A stretch of DNA of 46,537 nt from Pseudomonadota bacterium (GTDB lineage: Bacteria > Desulfobacterota > DSM-4660 > Desulfatiglandales > B25-G16): NCBI GenBank assembly GCA_030603345.1, contig JAUVXZ010000003.1, positions 1 through 46,537 of the forward strand. The letters are read 5' to 3'. Positions 9,866 to 19,389 of the stretch are shown here, piece after piece (position 1 is the stretch's first letter; every line of letters starts with the position of its first letter). The notes beneath the pieces were generated by a model. The model was not told where the DNA came from. It did not search any database and saw nothing but the letters and a program-made list of their open reading frames with translations. A program made the position numbers and the translations under genes.

Positions 9866-10567
9866 TTAGGCTCCAAACCAATCCAGGGTATGAATGGAGT
9901 AGCCGATGGTGATTTTCCGGTTGAGGATTGGATCTAAAAGCTCACCTTCAAAGCGATCTGTAAACACGATTTTTTCGGTCAGCAGGGGGGGTGTGCCAGA
10001 AAAAATGGCGATCCCTTCAAGAGAACCCTTGACTCGCTGCTGGACCGAACGAATTAACTCCTCTGGAGGAAGAATCGTACCAAGGGTTGAGTCCTGGTAA
10101 AGAGTCCTTTTCCCTTCTTTTAAGACCCAGCTGCGGATTTCGATCTGATCCCAGTTGTCTTTGATCTCCTTGTAATTCCATAGATTTTTAGAAAGCACGG
10201 CAGGAGATACCTGTTTAGATTTTAGGATATTGATTCGCTCCAATTCCCGATCCGTATGATCGCTCCCCACAGTCACGTATATGCTGTTCCCATCCACGAG
10301 GAGGACGTACTCTATCTCTCCGGATGTCTCCTGACCCTCTACCTGGATATCCCCTTCCAAAACCATACCCTGAGGAGGTTTGGGATAGAAGGTGGGAACT
10401 GAAGGGGGTGGTTCGACTCCTTCCTTTTTCAGCTCCTCGATATGTCTCTGAACGGCCGAGTGATTGCGACCGGTATATCCACACAGGATGGCCCCTCTCA
10501 TATCGTACGTAATTTCCCTGTTTCCGGCCTTGTCTTCAACGATGAATCGAAACGTCACAGAAATCAA
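9866..10567 (-). CDS. DUF2848-like protein
   Basis: Pattern recalled for the family: CGYTGRNHSAVQRHIEEL, GSDHTDRELE, SKQVSPAVLSKNLW. Confidence 0.65.
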   Translation of the reverse strand: MISVTFRFIVEDKAGNREITYDMRGAILCGYTGRNHSAVQRHIEELKKEGVEPPPSVPTFYPKPPQGMVLEGDIQVEGQETSGEIEYVLLVDGNSIYVTVGSDHTDRELERINILKSKQVSPAVLSKNLWNYKEIKDNWDQIEIRSWVLKEGKRTLYQDSTLGTILPPEELIRSVQQRVKGSLEGIAIFSGTPPLLTEKIVFTDRFEGELLDPILNRKITIGYSIHTLDWFGA

Positions 10568-10612
10568 GCTCCTTTTCCCTGGAAATCCTTGAGCGTCCTT
10601 TTTCTTAGGATC

Positions 10613-12250
10613 CTACTTTTTCTCGAGCTTCTCCTTTTCCCATCTTCTCAGTTCCCTGCGCAGGATCTTTCCTGAGGATGTCTTGGGAAGCTCCTCGATG
10701 AACTCTATCTCCCTCGGGTACTTATACGGTGCGATGGTTGCCTTTACAAAATCCTGAAGGTTCTTGGCCAGGTCCGGTGTGGGCTCATAGTCCTCATGGA
10801 GCACCACCCAGGCTTTCACCTTTTCTCCCATCTCCGGGTCAATGATCCCTGCAACACCCGACTCCAGCACGGCTTCATGCTCCTGCAAGGCCGTTTCCAC
10901 ATCTGCCGGGGAGATACGATAGCCATGGCAGGTCATGATATCGTCTGACCTGGAACCGTACCAGAAATAACCGTCTTCATCCGTATATGCCAGGTCCTTG
11001 GTATCGTACCAATTGTTGGGAAAAGAGACCTCCTTCATCTGCTCTGGCATCTTGAAATACTCTTTGAAGAGGGCAGGGTGATCCCTCCGTATAGCTAAAT
11101 GGCCCATCTCCCCAGGCGGAAGTCGCTCGCCCTTATCGTTTATAATAGCTACCTCGATTCCAGGGAGTGGTTTTCCCATGGACCCGATCTTCACCTTTAG
11201 GTTTGTCTGGGTGGTACAGAATTCGTGGGCCTCTGTCTGCCCCATGCTATCGATGATCTTTACACCGAACCTGCGCATCCATTCCCGCCATGTCTCTGCC
11301 AAAAGGGGCTCCCCAGAACTGAGGCAGTATTTCAAGGAACTGGTATCGTATCGTTTCTCGGCATCCTTGACTGCCAGCATCATCCTGTATATGGTCGGGG
11401 TGCCTGCAAATATCGTAATCTTATACTTTTCGATGAACTCATAGGCTCTTTCTGAATTAAAGCGCTCATCTGAATAGATAACAGTAGATACGCCCCACCT
11501 GAAGGCAAAGAGGAAGTTATGCCCCAGTGCATACATCCAGGTCAGGGCAGTGGGTCCACCACAAATGTCCCCTCTTTCCAATCCCATCGTGAACTTTCCA
11601 ATTGGGTCTCCGGCTCCTATTATAAAGCGATGGGCGTGTACAACGCCTTTGGGCGCTCCGGTTGTACCGGAGGTATAGAGGTAGTATGCCGGGTCATCCT
11701 TGGAGGTCTCCACAAAGGGGAGAGAGGCCCCGTCTTCTTTCAAGAGATCGTCAAAGGAGATCTGATCCCCCTGGGTCTCACCGATGACTACGACGTGCTT
11801 TAGTGTCTTGTATTTGGCGCGGATGTTTTCGATGGCCTGGATATACCTGGAGGTAGTGATAACCGCTACGGCCTCGCTATTGTTGATAATGTGTTCCAGT
11901 TCCGATTCGCGGAGCATCGTATTCGTGGGGATGGGGACCGCCCCGACCTTCTGTCCTCCCAAGAAAGAGATCTGGTATTCAGGCTGGTTCGGGGTCCGGA
12001 TCACGTAACGCTGGCCCTTGGAGATCCCCAGCTTGTGAAAGCCATTGGCAAAGCGATCCGTAAGATTTTTCAGTTCTTGGTAGGTGATCTTCCGGTCTTC
12101 ATCATAGATCGCCACATCCTGGGCCCTCCCATGTTCAGCCCAGAAGTCAACCATGAGCCTTGCCATGTTCAATTTTTCCGGGATGTCCAACTTGTAAAAT
12201 CCCTGGCTATCCATTCTCAGATAGGTTTGATCTATGTCAATAGTTTTCAT
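10613..12250 (-). CDS. AMP-dependent acyl/aryl-CoA ligase (benzoate-CoA ligase-like)
   Basis: YTSGTTGAPKGVVHAH, DSMGQTE, PKTSSGKILRRELR. Confidence 0.9.
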   Translation of the reverse strand: MKTIDIDQTYLRMDSQGFYKLDIPEKLNMARLMVDFWAEHGRAQDVAIYDEDRKITYQELKNLTDRFANGFHKLGISKGQRYVIRTPNQPEYQISFLGGQKVGAVPIPTNTMLRESELEHIINNSEAVAVITTSRYIQAIENIRAKYKTLKHVVVIGETQGDQISFDDLLKEDGASLPFVETSKDDPAYYLYTSGTTGAPKGVVHAHRFIIGAGDPIGKFTMGLERGDICGGPTALTWMYALGHNFLFAFRWGVSTVIYSDERFNSERAYEFIEKYKITIFAGTPTIYRMMLAVKDAEKRYDTSSLKYCLSSGEPLLAETWREWMRRFGVKIIDSMGQTEAHEFCTTQTNLKVKIGSMGKPLPGIEVAIINDKGERLPPGEMGHLAIRRDHPALFKEYFKMPEQMKEVSFPNNWYDTKDLAYTDEDGYFWYGSRSDDIMTCHGYRISPADVETALQEHEAVLESGVAGIIDPEMGEKVKAWVVLHEDYEPTPDLAKNLQDFVKATIAPYKYPREIEFIEELPKTSSGKILRRELRRWEKEKLEKK

Positions 12251-12480
12251 ATTATCACCCCTTTTTATTTTATCTTGCCTTTCCTCTTTTTTGGGGGAAA
12301 ATTTGGATATCTTGATATATTAAATACCAGATTATTAGTTGATTTTTTAGTTGAACCTTTGTGCGGTGTCAAGTAAAAAAATCAAAAATTCATCAAATTT
12401 GGGATAAGGCGAACCCTACCGTCAAGATAAAGAATTGCCCTCTCTCAGTCACAGCTTAAGGTCTTCAAGATTTAGATTTG
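12035..12480 (-). repeat. Repeat copy A: upstream region + promoter + 5'UTR + first ~70 codons of the CoA ligase
   Basis: Near-identical by eye to 22127-22375 (copy B, partial) and 25528-25975 (copy C). Confidence 0.9.
12344..12372 (-). promoter_or_regulatory. Predicted sigma70-type promoter of the CoA ligase (copy A)
   Basis: Minus strand TTGACA - 17 nt - TAAAAA; conserved in copies B and C. Confidence 0.6.
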
Positions 12481-12805
12481 TCTTATCTATTAACAAGAGG
12501 TATAATTTCAATCAGGTGATTTAGTCAAAAAAACACACCCAATTATGAGTAAGGGCAGTTTCATTCTGATCTTATCCCTTTTTCTTGCTAGGGGGGACCC
12601 CTAATAGAGAACCGAATCAGTGTTAAGATCAAAGAAAAGGAAATCCAGAAGTTTTCCTTTACAATACCGCGTGGTAAGAAAAAATCAAAACGTTACCGAT
12701 CAGTTATAAGGCATCCCAAGGATCTGGAGGAGGCCTGTTGGACCTCTCATCCATGGAACCTTTCCCGCAGGGGCTCTCAAAATCCGAGTGATTCTTGCAA
12801 AATCC

Positions 12806-13039
12806 TCATACCTTTGTGGGGCGCTTCTTTTCTTGAACGGGTAGGTAGAGGATCTTCCGGTCGATCCTGGAGAGTCCCATAAATGCTGTACCCTTTGGCA
12901 GTTGCTCCCCTTTTCTCTCCTCTGGTTCGAAATAGAGGTCGCAATAGGGGCAGTGAAGGGGTATGTCGAGGCCGAGAAGGTTGGCATCGCAATGGAAGCT
13001 TTTGTTGCACTGGGGACAATTCACATAGTGGATTTTCAT
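12806..13039 (-). CDS. Small zinc-ribbon protein adjacent to UbiD-like decarboxylase
   Basis: MKIHYVNCPQCNKSFHCDANLLGLDIPLHCPYCDLYFEPEE (two CPxC pairs); start at 13039 leaves a 10-nt gap to the UbiD stop; a longer start at 13072 is possible. Confidence 0.65.
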   Translation of the reverse strand: MKIHYVNCPQCNKSFHCDANLLGLDIPLHCPYCDLYFEPEERKGEQLPKGTAFMGLSRIDRKILYLPVQEKKRPTKV

Positions 13040-13049
13040 TCTTTTGTCT

Positions 13050-14441
13050 CTAAGAACTAATATAGTCTTCAAGGCGGATTTTTTCTAAGGCCTCTGGAGG
13101 AAGCGCTGCCCGCGGTGAATAGGGTCGATCTAAGGGTCTCGTTGCGTCGATAATCAAGCCGGAACCCTTTGTCTCTTGGCGAAGAGAAGGATCCAGGAGT
13201 TGCCCCTGAATGTTATGCAATACTGTAATATCTGAATCGGCCTGGCAGCAGTTTGACACTGCCCACATGACATCTTTGGCATTTTCTGGATCAAGGTCAT
13301 CATCTACCACAAAGACATGTTTGATGAAATTGCTGGCACTAAGGGCTGCCATGGCTGCCCGCATGGGCTCCCCCTCAGTTCTTTTCTTCATACTGATCAC
13401 GAGGTGAAAGGAACCGCCAGAGTGCAGCCAGCAGATATCTTTCACGCCGGTTATCACCTGTTTGACCCTTTGAAAGATGCTTGCTTCAATGGGAAAATGC
13501 GCATACAGGTGATCCAGGTGTGCTCCGAACACAGAGTGCATGATCGGACGGTGTCGGTGGGTGATGGCCCTTGCGCGAAAAAGCCAGGAGAGCCTTTGAG
13601 GGCCTATTAGCTTTGTAAATTCCCCAAAAGGACCTTCAAGGGTTCTCCTTTGTGGCAGGATTTCTCCTTCGATGACGATCTCTGCATCGGCTGGAACGAG
13701 AAGCCTCTCGCCGTATGCCTCCGAGGGGACTACCCTGAGGGGCTCACCCAAAAGACCGCCTGCCACTTCGTATTCATCCTCATCCGGAGGTACCAGGGCA
13801 GATGCGGAAAGCATGAAGGCCATGTGATGTCCCAGAACTACCCCAATGGGCATGGACTCTTGCCTGGCTTCCACCTCCTGAAAATACGTCCAGAGGTGTC
13901 TGGGAGACATATAGATAGCCAAGTGATGAGAGTCGATATACATCATGCGGTTCCAAGAGGTGTTGTAGCGCTCCCCGTTGGGTTCCCTGGCTACTACCAC
14001 TGGTGTAAGATACGGCCCTCCATCCATAGAATTATGCCTCATTATCGGCAGATCACCGATGTCTAGCGACTTCTCCCTGATGATAACCTCCTTCACAGGG
14101 GCCTCTGAAGGAGCGACAATCTCTGTCTTTTTTCTCTGCCTTGAACTCTCCAGGTATTTCTCGAAGAGGGAGACCCGATTTGAGTCTTGAAGATCTAATG
14201 ATACCGCCAGTTTCTCTCTCGTTGTGAACGCATGACACAACAAACGATAGTCCGATGGTTCTGCCTTCACGCTAGTTGGCTTGTCAAAGAAGACTGCAGA
14301 GAGGTTTCCCCGCTCCTCCAGTTGGTGAAGGATAGAGGAGACCTCAAAGGAGGCGGGCTTCACCGCCTTGGATACCCTCAAGGGTTCGCCAGGAATCCTA
14401 TCCTCCAGGTCTCTCAGCCAGGTGCGCAGATCCTTTGGCAT
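13050..14441 (-). CDS. UbiD-family decarboxylase
   Basis: MPKDLRTWLRDLED; LEGPFGEFTKLIGPQ; DGGPYLTPVVVARE; YNTSWNRMMYID. Confidence 0.9.
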   Translation of the reverse strand: MPKDLRTWLRDLEDRIPGEPLRVSKAVKPASFEVSSILHQLEERGNLSAVFFDKPTSVKAEPSDYRLLCHAFTTREKLAVSLDLQDSNRVSLFEKYLESSRQRKKTEIVAPSEAPVKEVIIREKSLDIGDLPIMRHNSMDGGPYLTPVVVAREPNGERYNTSWNRMMYIDSHHLAIYMSPRHLWTYFQEVEARQESMPIGVVLGHHMAFMLSASALVPPDEDEYEVAGGLLGEPLRVVPSEAYGERLLVPADAEIVIEGEILPQRRTLEGPFGEFTKLIGPQRLSWLFRARAITHRHRPIMHSVFGAHLDHLYAHFPIEASIFQRVKQVITGVKDICWLHSGGSFHLVISMKKRTEGEPMRAAMAALSASNFIKHVFVVDDDLDPENAKDVMWAVSNCCQADSDITVLHNIQGQLLDPSLRQETKGSGLIIDATRPLDRPYSPRAALPPEALEKIRLEDYISS

Positions 14442-14468
14442 ATTCTATTTCCTTAAGGTGGATTTTTG

Positions 14469-16082
14469 CTATCGCATTTTGGACCAGAGGGCTCTTAGGT
14501 CTTGTGGATTCCACCAGATATCTATCTTTAGGTCCTCACAGATGACCTTGGCTGCATTGTAACCCGGAGCGCCCGTGATGTTTCCAAAAGGGTGGCTCCC
14601 TGATCCGCAGAGATATAGTCCCTGTATAGGCGTGCGATAAGGCTTGAGCCCGGGAAAAGGGCGATTCTCAAGCATCTGATCCCGGCTGGCCATTCCAATG
14701 CAATGGTCTCCTTCGCGCATGTTGATGAGCTTCCGCTCCACATCCAGGGGGGTAAATATATATGTGGCGATGATATTGTCTTTGTCTAGATTGGGTGCAT
14801 ACTCTCGCCATCTTTCCAGACAAACTTCCATGTATTCGGCGCCGATCTTGTCCCATGCCTCGGGTCCGCCATCTTTCAGGTGATAGGGAGCGAACTGCCA
14901 GAGGAAGGCCGTGTGTTTTCCTTGAGGTGCCTGTGCAGGGTCGTATAGGGTTGGTGCTGCGCATTGCATGCCTGGTTTTTTAGGAGGAATCCCTTCATCA
15001 ATCTCTCTCATGTGGGCATAAAAGTCATCCAGGCACTCCAGTCCCACATTGAAATTGAAACCAGAATCGATTTCCGGGTTAAAGGCAGCGGAGGTGTAAT
15101 GAAGAGGCTCGTTGAGTGCAAGATGAACACCAAAGAGTGGGAATTTGCCGAACTTGAAACCCTTTACCTTTTCAATGAAGCTGGATTCGAGCTTGTCTTC
15201 TCCCACCAACTCCAAGAAGGTCTGGGGGATATCGACCGAACTGACAACCAGCTTCCTGGCCTGAAGCTTTCTGCCATCATCCAGCACCACCCCAACAGCG
15301 CGTCCCCCCTCGACCATGATCTCCCGAACATGGGCTGCCTCCCGGACTCTTCCTTGGTTGGACTCAATGACCTTGGAGATGGCATGGGCCAGATAATGCG
15401 ACCCACCCCTGCACATACTTCCTCTGAGTCCTCCGGTGATGGAAGAGGCCACGTTGTAACCTAGCCCTGGCTCATCTGCAAGGAACACCCTTGTGGTGAC
15501 CAGAAAGATAAGCATTGCCCTCATCTGCTCGGTCTCGAAAAACTCCTTTGCCAACTCCATAGGGGATTGCTGGCTGAGGGCCAGATATTCACGGCCTGAT
15601 TCAGTCTTTTCCAGCAAGGCGCGTTTTTCCTCAAAGGGAAGGGGTGGTGAATAGGTTTCTGGTACGATAATCTCTTCGTTCATTCTCTGAAAGCGTTTTA
15701 AAAGATCGCGATAGGTGTCTGCATCCTTTTTTGAAAAGTAAGAGATATTCTTGAGCGTTTTTTCCTCTTCGGTGTGAAAGATAAGGCATTTGCCGTCGCT
15801 GAAGGGGGTCACGGCCTGTACGGGCGGCATAATCATGCGGGCACCATAACGGTCCAGCTCCAAATCCTTGTACCACGGAAGATCCGGTACCCATCTAAGA
15901 AAGTAGGAATGCAGGTTGTGATAAAAACCAGGGATAGTAACCTCCTCGGTGCAAAGCCCTCCCCCGGGCTCCATCCTTCGCTCCAAAACCAGAGTCTCTA
16001 AACCCGCCTTTGTCAGGTATGCAGCTAGAATCTGACCGTTATGACCCCCTCCAATGATGATAGCGTCAAAGATCTCTTTCAT
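14469..16082 (-). CDS. NAD(P)/FAD-dependent oxidoreductase, PYROXD2/phytoene-desaturase-like (COG1233 type)
   Basis: DAIIIGGGHNGQILAAYLTKAGLETLVLERRMEPGGGLCTEE dinucleotide-binding motif; C-terminal GLYLCGSGSHPFGNITGAPGYNAA. Confidence 0.88.
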   Translation of the reverse strand: MKEIFDAIIIGGGHNGQILAAYLTKAGLETLVLERRMEPGGGLCTEEVTIPGFYHNLHSYFLRWVPDLPWYKDLELDRYGARMIMPPVQAVTPFSDGKCLIFHTEEEKTLKNISYFSKKDADTYRDLLKRFQRMNEEIIVPETYSPPLPFEEKRALLEKTESGREYLALSQQSPMELAKEFFETEQMRAMLIFLVTTRVFLADEPGLGYNVASSITGGLRGSMCRGGSHYLAHAISKVIESNQGRVREAAHVREIMVEGGRAVGVVLDDGRKLQARKLVVSSVDIPQTFLELVGEDKLESSFIEKVKGFKFGKFPLFGVHLALNEPLHYTSAAFNPEIDSGFNFNVGLECLDDFYAHMREIDEGIPPKKPGMQCAAPTLYDPAQAPQGKHTAFLWQFAPYHLKDGGPEAWDKIGAEYMEVCLERWREYAPNLDKDNIIATYIFTPLDVERKLINMREGDHCIGMASRDQMLENRPFPGLKPYRTPIQGLYLCGSGSHPFGNITGAPGYNAAKVICEDLKIDIWWNPQDLRALWSKMR

Positions 16083-16097
16083 GGTTTCTTTCTCACA

Positions 16098-16829
16098 CTA
16101 TTTTCGTAAGTCCTGTCTTTTCGCCCGCTTTCCGCCTAAGTATGCTTCGCGGACCTTTTCATTGGAACTGAGCTCTTCACCACTGCCTGCAAGAACGATC
16201 TTTCCAATCTCCAGCACATATCCACGATCTGCGACTTGAAAGGCCTTTCTGGCGTTCTGCTCTACCAGGAGTATGGCGACATCGGCAGTCTTGAGTTCCA
16301 TGATTTTTGCGAAGACCTCGTTTACCAATTTAGGTGCAAGGCCCAGGGAAGGCTCATCCATCATGAAGAGCTTGGGCCGGGCCATCAGGGCCCTGCCGAG
16401 AGCCAGCATCTGCTGTTCTCCGCCACTCAGGGTCTTACCCAACTGCCCCTGCCTTTCCTGAAGGATGGGAAACATCTGAAAAACTGTATCGAGGGAGTCG
16501 TTGAGATCCTCACCAGGCCGGCTGAATCCTCCCATAAGGAGGTTTTCCAAGACAGTCATCTGGCTTAAAACCTCCCTCCCCTCTTGGATCAAACAAATTC
16601 CCCGCCGGACAATTTTGTGAGGAGGGATCTTCACGATATTCTCCCCTTCAAAGATTACCTCTCCTTTGGATGGGGTAAGAATACCCGAAATGACACTGAG
16701 CAGGGTGGTCTTTCCTGCCCCGTTAGCCCCGATCAGCGTAACGATCTCCCCCTTCCTCACCTCCAGGTCAATGCCCTTTAGAACCTGTATGGTTCCGTAA
16801 CGTGCTTCAATCCCTTTGACCTCAAACAT
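16098..16829 (-). CDS. livF: HAAT ABC transporter ATP-binding protein LivF (second system)
   Basis: GANGAGKTT, LSGGEQQMLALGRAL, MDEPSLGLAP; start chosen at MFEVKGIEARYG. Confidence 0.92.
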   Translation of the reverse strand: MFEVKGIEARYGTIQVLKGIDLEVRKGEIVTLIGANGAGKTTLLSVISGILTPSKGEVIFEGENIVKIPPHKIVRRGICLIQEGREVLSQMTVLENLLMGGFSRPGEDLNDSLDTVFQMFPILQERQGQLGKTLSGGEQQMLALGRALMARPKLFMMDEPSLGLAPKLVNEVFAKIMELKTADVAILLVEQNARKAFQVADRGYVLEIGKIVLAGSGEELSSNEKVREAYLGGKRAKRQDLRK

Positions 16830-16836
16830 AAATTCC

Positions 16837-17586
16837 CTACTCTTCTTCCCTTCCAAGATAGGCCTCAATGACAGCCTCGCTTGCCTGGATTTCATCTGGT
16901 GTGCCCTGGGCGATCAATTCTCCAAAATTGAGTACAGATATATAATCACAGATCCCCATGACCACGTTCATATCGTGCTCGATCAAAAAAACAGTCTTTC
17001 CCGTATTCCGGATCTCACTGATTCTGTCCAGAAGGTCCTCGGTTTCCGCCTCATTCATGCCTGCAGCGGGTTCATCCAGGAGCAAAAGCCGTGGCTCAAG
17101 AGCAAGGGCCCTGGCAATCTCCAGGCGCCTTTGTTCACCATAAGCAAGGCTCAAACTCTGCTCCTTGCGTTTTTCCCAAAGGCCCATCCTTCTCAGCAGG
17201 TCATCGGCCTCTTCTTCAAATCCTCTTTCTTTCGCACTAAAGAGTTGGACCAGACTAGTGACACCTGATCGTGCCCTGATGTTCTGGGCCACCAGTATGT
17301 TTTCCTTCACGGTCATGGTGCCAAAGAGCCTGATATTTTGGAAGGTTCGGGCTATTCCCAATTTTGCAATCTTGTGAGCCTTAAGCCCGGTTAACTCATT
17401 TCCCAGGAATTGGATGGAGCCCACGGTTGCAGGTAAAAACCCGGTAATAAGGTTAAACAGAGTCGTTTTCCCGGCTCCATTGGGACCAATGAGGCCATAA
17501 ATCTGTTTTTCCTTCACATGAAACGTGATCTCCTCAAGAGCTTTTAGGCCTCCGAAGTGTTTTGATATGTGTGCGATCTCAAGCAT
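16837..17586 (-). CDS. livG: HAAT ABC transporter ATP-binding protein LivG (second system)
   Basis: GPNGAGKTT, GIARTFQNIRLF, LLLLDEPAAGMNEAET. Confidence 0.92.
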   Translation of the reverse strand: MLEIAHISKHFGGLKALEEITFHVKEKQIYGLIGPNGAGKTTLFNLITGFLPATVGSIQFLGNELTGLKAHKIAKLGIARTFQNIRLFGTMTVKENILVAQNIRARSGVTSLVQLFSAKERGFEEEADDLLRRMGLWEKRKEQSLSLAYGEQRRLEIARALALEPRLLLLDEPAAGMNEAETEDLLDRISEIRNTGKTVFLIEHDMNVVMGICDYISVLNFGELIAQGTPDEIQASEAVIEAYLGREEE

Positions 17587-17587
17587 C

Positions 17588-18451
17588 TCAAGAACTCGCC
17601 TTTCGGAAAATCCCGCCGACCCATTCTCCGGCGTTCCTTACCATGTGCCGGCTGATGATCCCAGAGGGACGAAAAATCATCATGAGAACCAATACACTAC
17701 CATACACGCTTAGACGCCAACCCCCCATGAAACGCAATACCTCAGGGAGGATGCTAAAGATAACGCCTCCCAGCAAAGCTCCCCAGAAGGTATACATCCC
17801 CCCCAGAATGACGCAAAGGATGGCCATGGCAGAAACGAGGATATGGAAATTACCCGATTCGATATAGAACATATAATGGGCATAGAGACCTCCGGCAATC
17901 CCCGCAGTAAATGACCCGAGCCAGAAAACGCCTAGTTTCAGCAAGGTCACATTCAGTCCGATTGAACTGGCCACCTCCGCATCATCCCGAAGAGCATCCA
18001 AAGAGCGCCCTAACCGCGATCGGCTCAAGAGCCAGAAGAGTATAATTAGTACCAGAACCCAGCCGTATATCATGGGCATGGTTGCTCCAACGGGCCCCCG
18101 GAAGCCATAGGCCCCTCCTGTAGGCTCAAAAATCATAAAAAAGGTCCGCACCACCTCGCCGAAGCCAAACGTCCCCATGACAAAGTAAAGGCCTTCAAGC
18201 CTCAGGAGGGGAATCCCTATCAGGAGCCCTATAAAGCTGGCGGCGAGGGCTCCGATGAGCAGGGCGGGAAAGATGGGCATGCCCAATTTTACGCTAAGAT
18301 ACGCCGATGTGTATGCCCCAATGGCCATAAACCCAGCATTTCCAAGAGAAACCTGATCAGCCATGACTATGGCATATACGCTTAAGGCCATCAGGATATT
18401 GACTCCCATGAGGGCAATCACGCCTTGCGTGTAGACGCTCATCCGTTCCAA
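17588..18451 (-). CDS. livM: HAAT ABC transporter permease LivM (second system)
   Basis: VSLGNAGFMAIGAYTSAYLSVK; LRLEGLYFVMGTFGFGEVVR. Confidence 0.9.
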   Translation of the reverse strand: MERMSVYTQGVIALMGVNILMALSVYAIVMADQVSLGNAGFMAIGAYTSAYLSVKLGMPIFPALLIGALAASFIGLLIGIPLLRLEGLYFVMGTFGFGEVVRTFFMIFEPTGGAYGFRGPVGATMPMIYGWVLVLIILFWLLSRSRLGRSLDALRDDAEVASSIGLNVTLLKLGVFWLGSFTAGIAGGLYAHYMFYIESGNFHILVSAMAILCVILGGMYTFWGALLGGVIFSILPEVLRFMGGWRLSVYGSVLVLMMIFRPSGIISRHMVRNAGEWVGGIFRKASS

Positions 18452-18460
18452 CTCCTATGA

Positions 18461-19333
18461 TTACTGTTCTTTGGTTCCAAAAAGTCCCTCGGGTTTAAAG
18501 ACAATAAAGGCCAAGAATAGGCCAAAGAGGATAATATCTCGGTAACCTGCGGTAAAATAGGCATCGTTCATGATCTCGATGATCCCGATCATGAGCCCAC
18601 CGATCATAGCCCCTCTCAGATTCCCCACGCCTCCAATCACCATGGCTACCATACCGATCAGGCCTTGACGGATCCCTATAAAGGGGGTGATCTGCAAGTA
18701 GACCAGGGCTGTCAGGACCCCTGCTACACCGGCCAGTGCACCAGAGACAAAAAAGGTGAAGACAATGACCCAATTGATATTGACTCCCAAAAGACTGGCT
18801 GTCTGCGGTTTTTCCGATGTGGCCCGCATGGCCCGACCGAAGCTGGTCCTTTTTACAAACTGGTCTATTCCCACCATCAATAGGATGGAGGTGGCCAGGA
18901 TAATGATGTCGATGGATGAGACCAGAACGGGACCTAACTGGAATTGGGCTATCTCTGTGGTCTGCGGATATCGAGAAGGCTCCGAGCCCCAGATTTGTGT
19001 GGCTACGTTTTGCAAAACAATCCCGAAGGCAATGGTGCTGAGCAAGGGCATCAGGAAATGAGCCTTCCTGAGGGGACGAAAACAAAGACGCTCGATGATG
19101 ATTGTGACGATGCCTGCTCCTACCATAGCCAGAATCAGGGCGAGGTAAAGAGGCATCCCCAACATGGCGAAGCTCAGCCCAAGAAAGGCCCCGAACATGA
19201 AAACGTCGCCATGGGCAATGTTCAACATCTTAAGGAGCCCCAGCACCAGGGTAAACCCTAAGGCAAGGAGAGAATAGGTGCTGCCCAGCGTCAGCCCGTT
19301 GACGAGTTGTTGCAGAAACATCAGTGGCTCCAA
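18461..19333 (-). CDS. livH: HAAT ABC transporter permease LivH (second system)
   Basis: QQLVNGLTLGSTYSLLALGFTLVLGLLKMLNIAHGDVFM. Confidence 0.9.
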   Translation of the reverse strand: MEPLMFLQQLVNGLTLGSTYSLLALGFTLVLGLLKMLNIAHGDVFMFGAFLGLSFAMLGMPLYLALILAMVGAGIVTIIIERLCFRPLRKAHFLMPLLSTIAFGIVLQNVATQIWGSEPSRYPQTTEIAQFQLGPVLVSSIDIIILATSILLMVGIDQFVKRTSFGRAMRATSEKPQTASLLGVNINWVIVFTFFVSGALAGVAGVLTALVYLQITPFIGIRQGLIGMVAMVIGGVGNLRGAMIGGLMIGIIEIMNDAYFTAGYRDIILFGLFLAFIVFKPEGLFGTKEQ

Positions 19334-19347
19334 AAAGGGATATAGCT

Positions 19348-19370
19348 GGGGCGGCCCAAAGGACCGCCCC
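19348..19370 (-). promoter_or_regulatory. GC-rich stem-loop in the binding protein-livH intergenic region
   Basis: GGGGCGG (19348-19354) pairs with CCGCCCC (19364-19370), loop 9 nt; no immediate U-tract. Confidence 0.55.
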
Positions 19371-19389
19371 CAAGGATATCAGCGATGGA

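Noticed and set aside
12589-12603. TAGGGG-GGA-CCCCTA hairpin as terminator
   Set aside because: Very short loop, no U-tract on either strand, not at an obvious transcript end.
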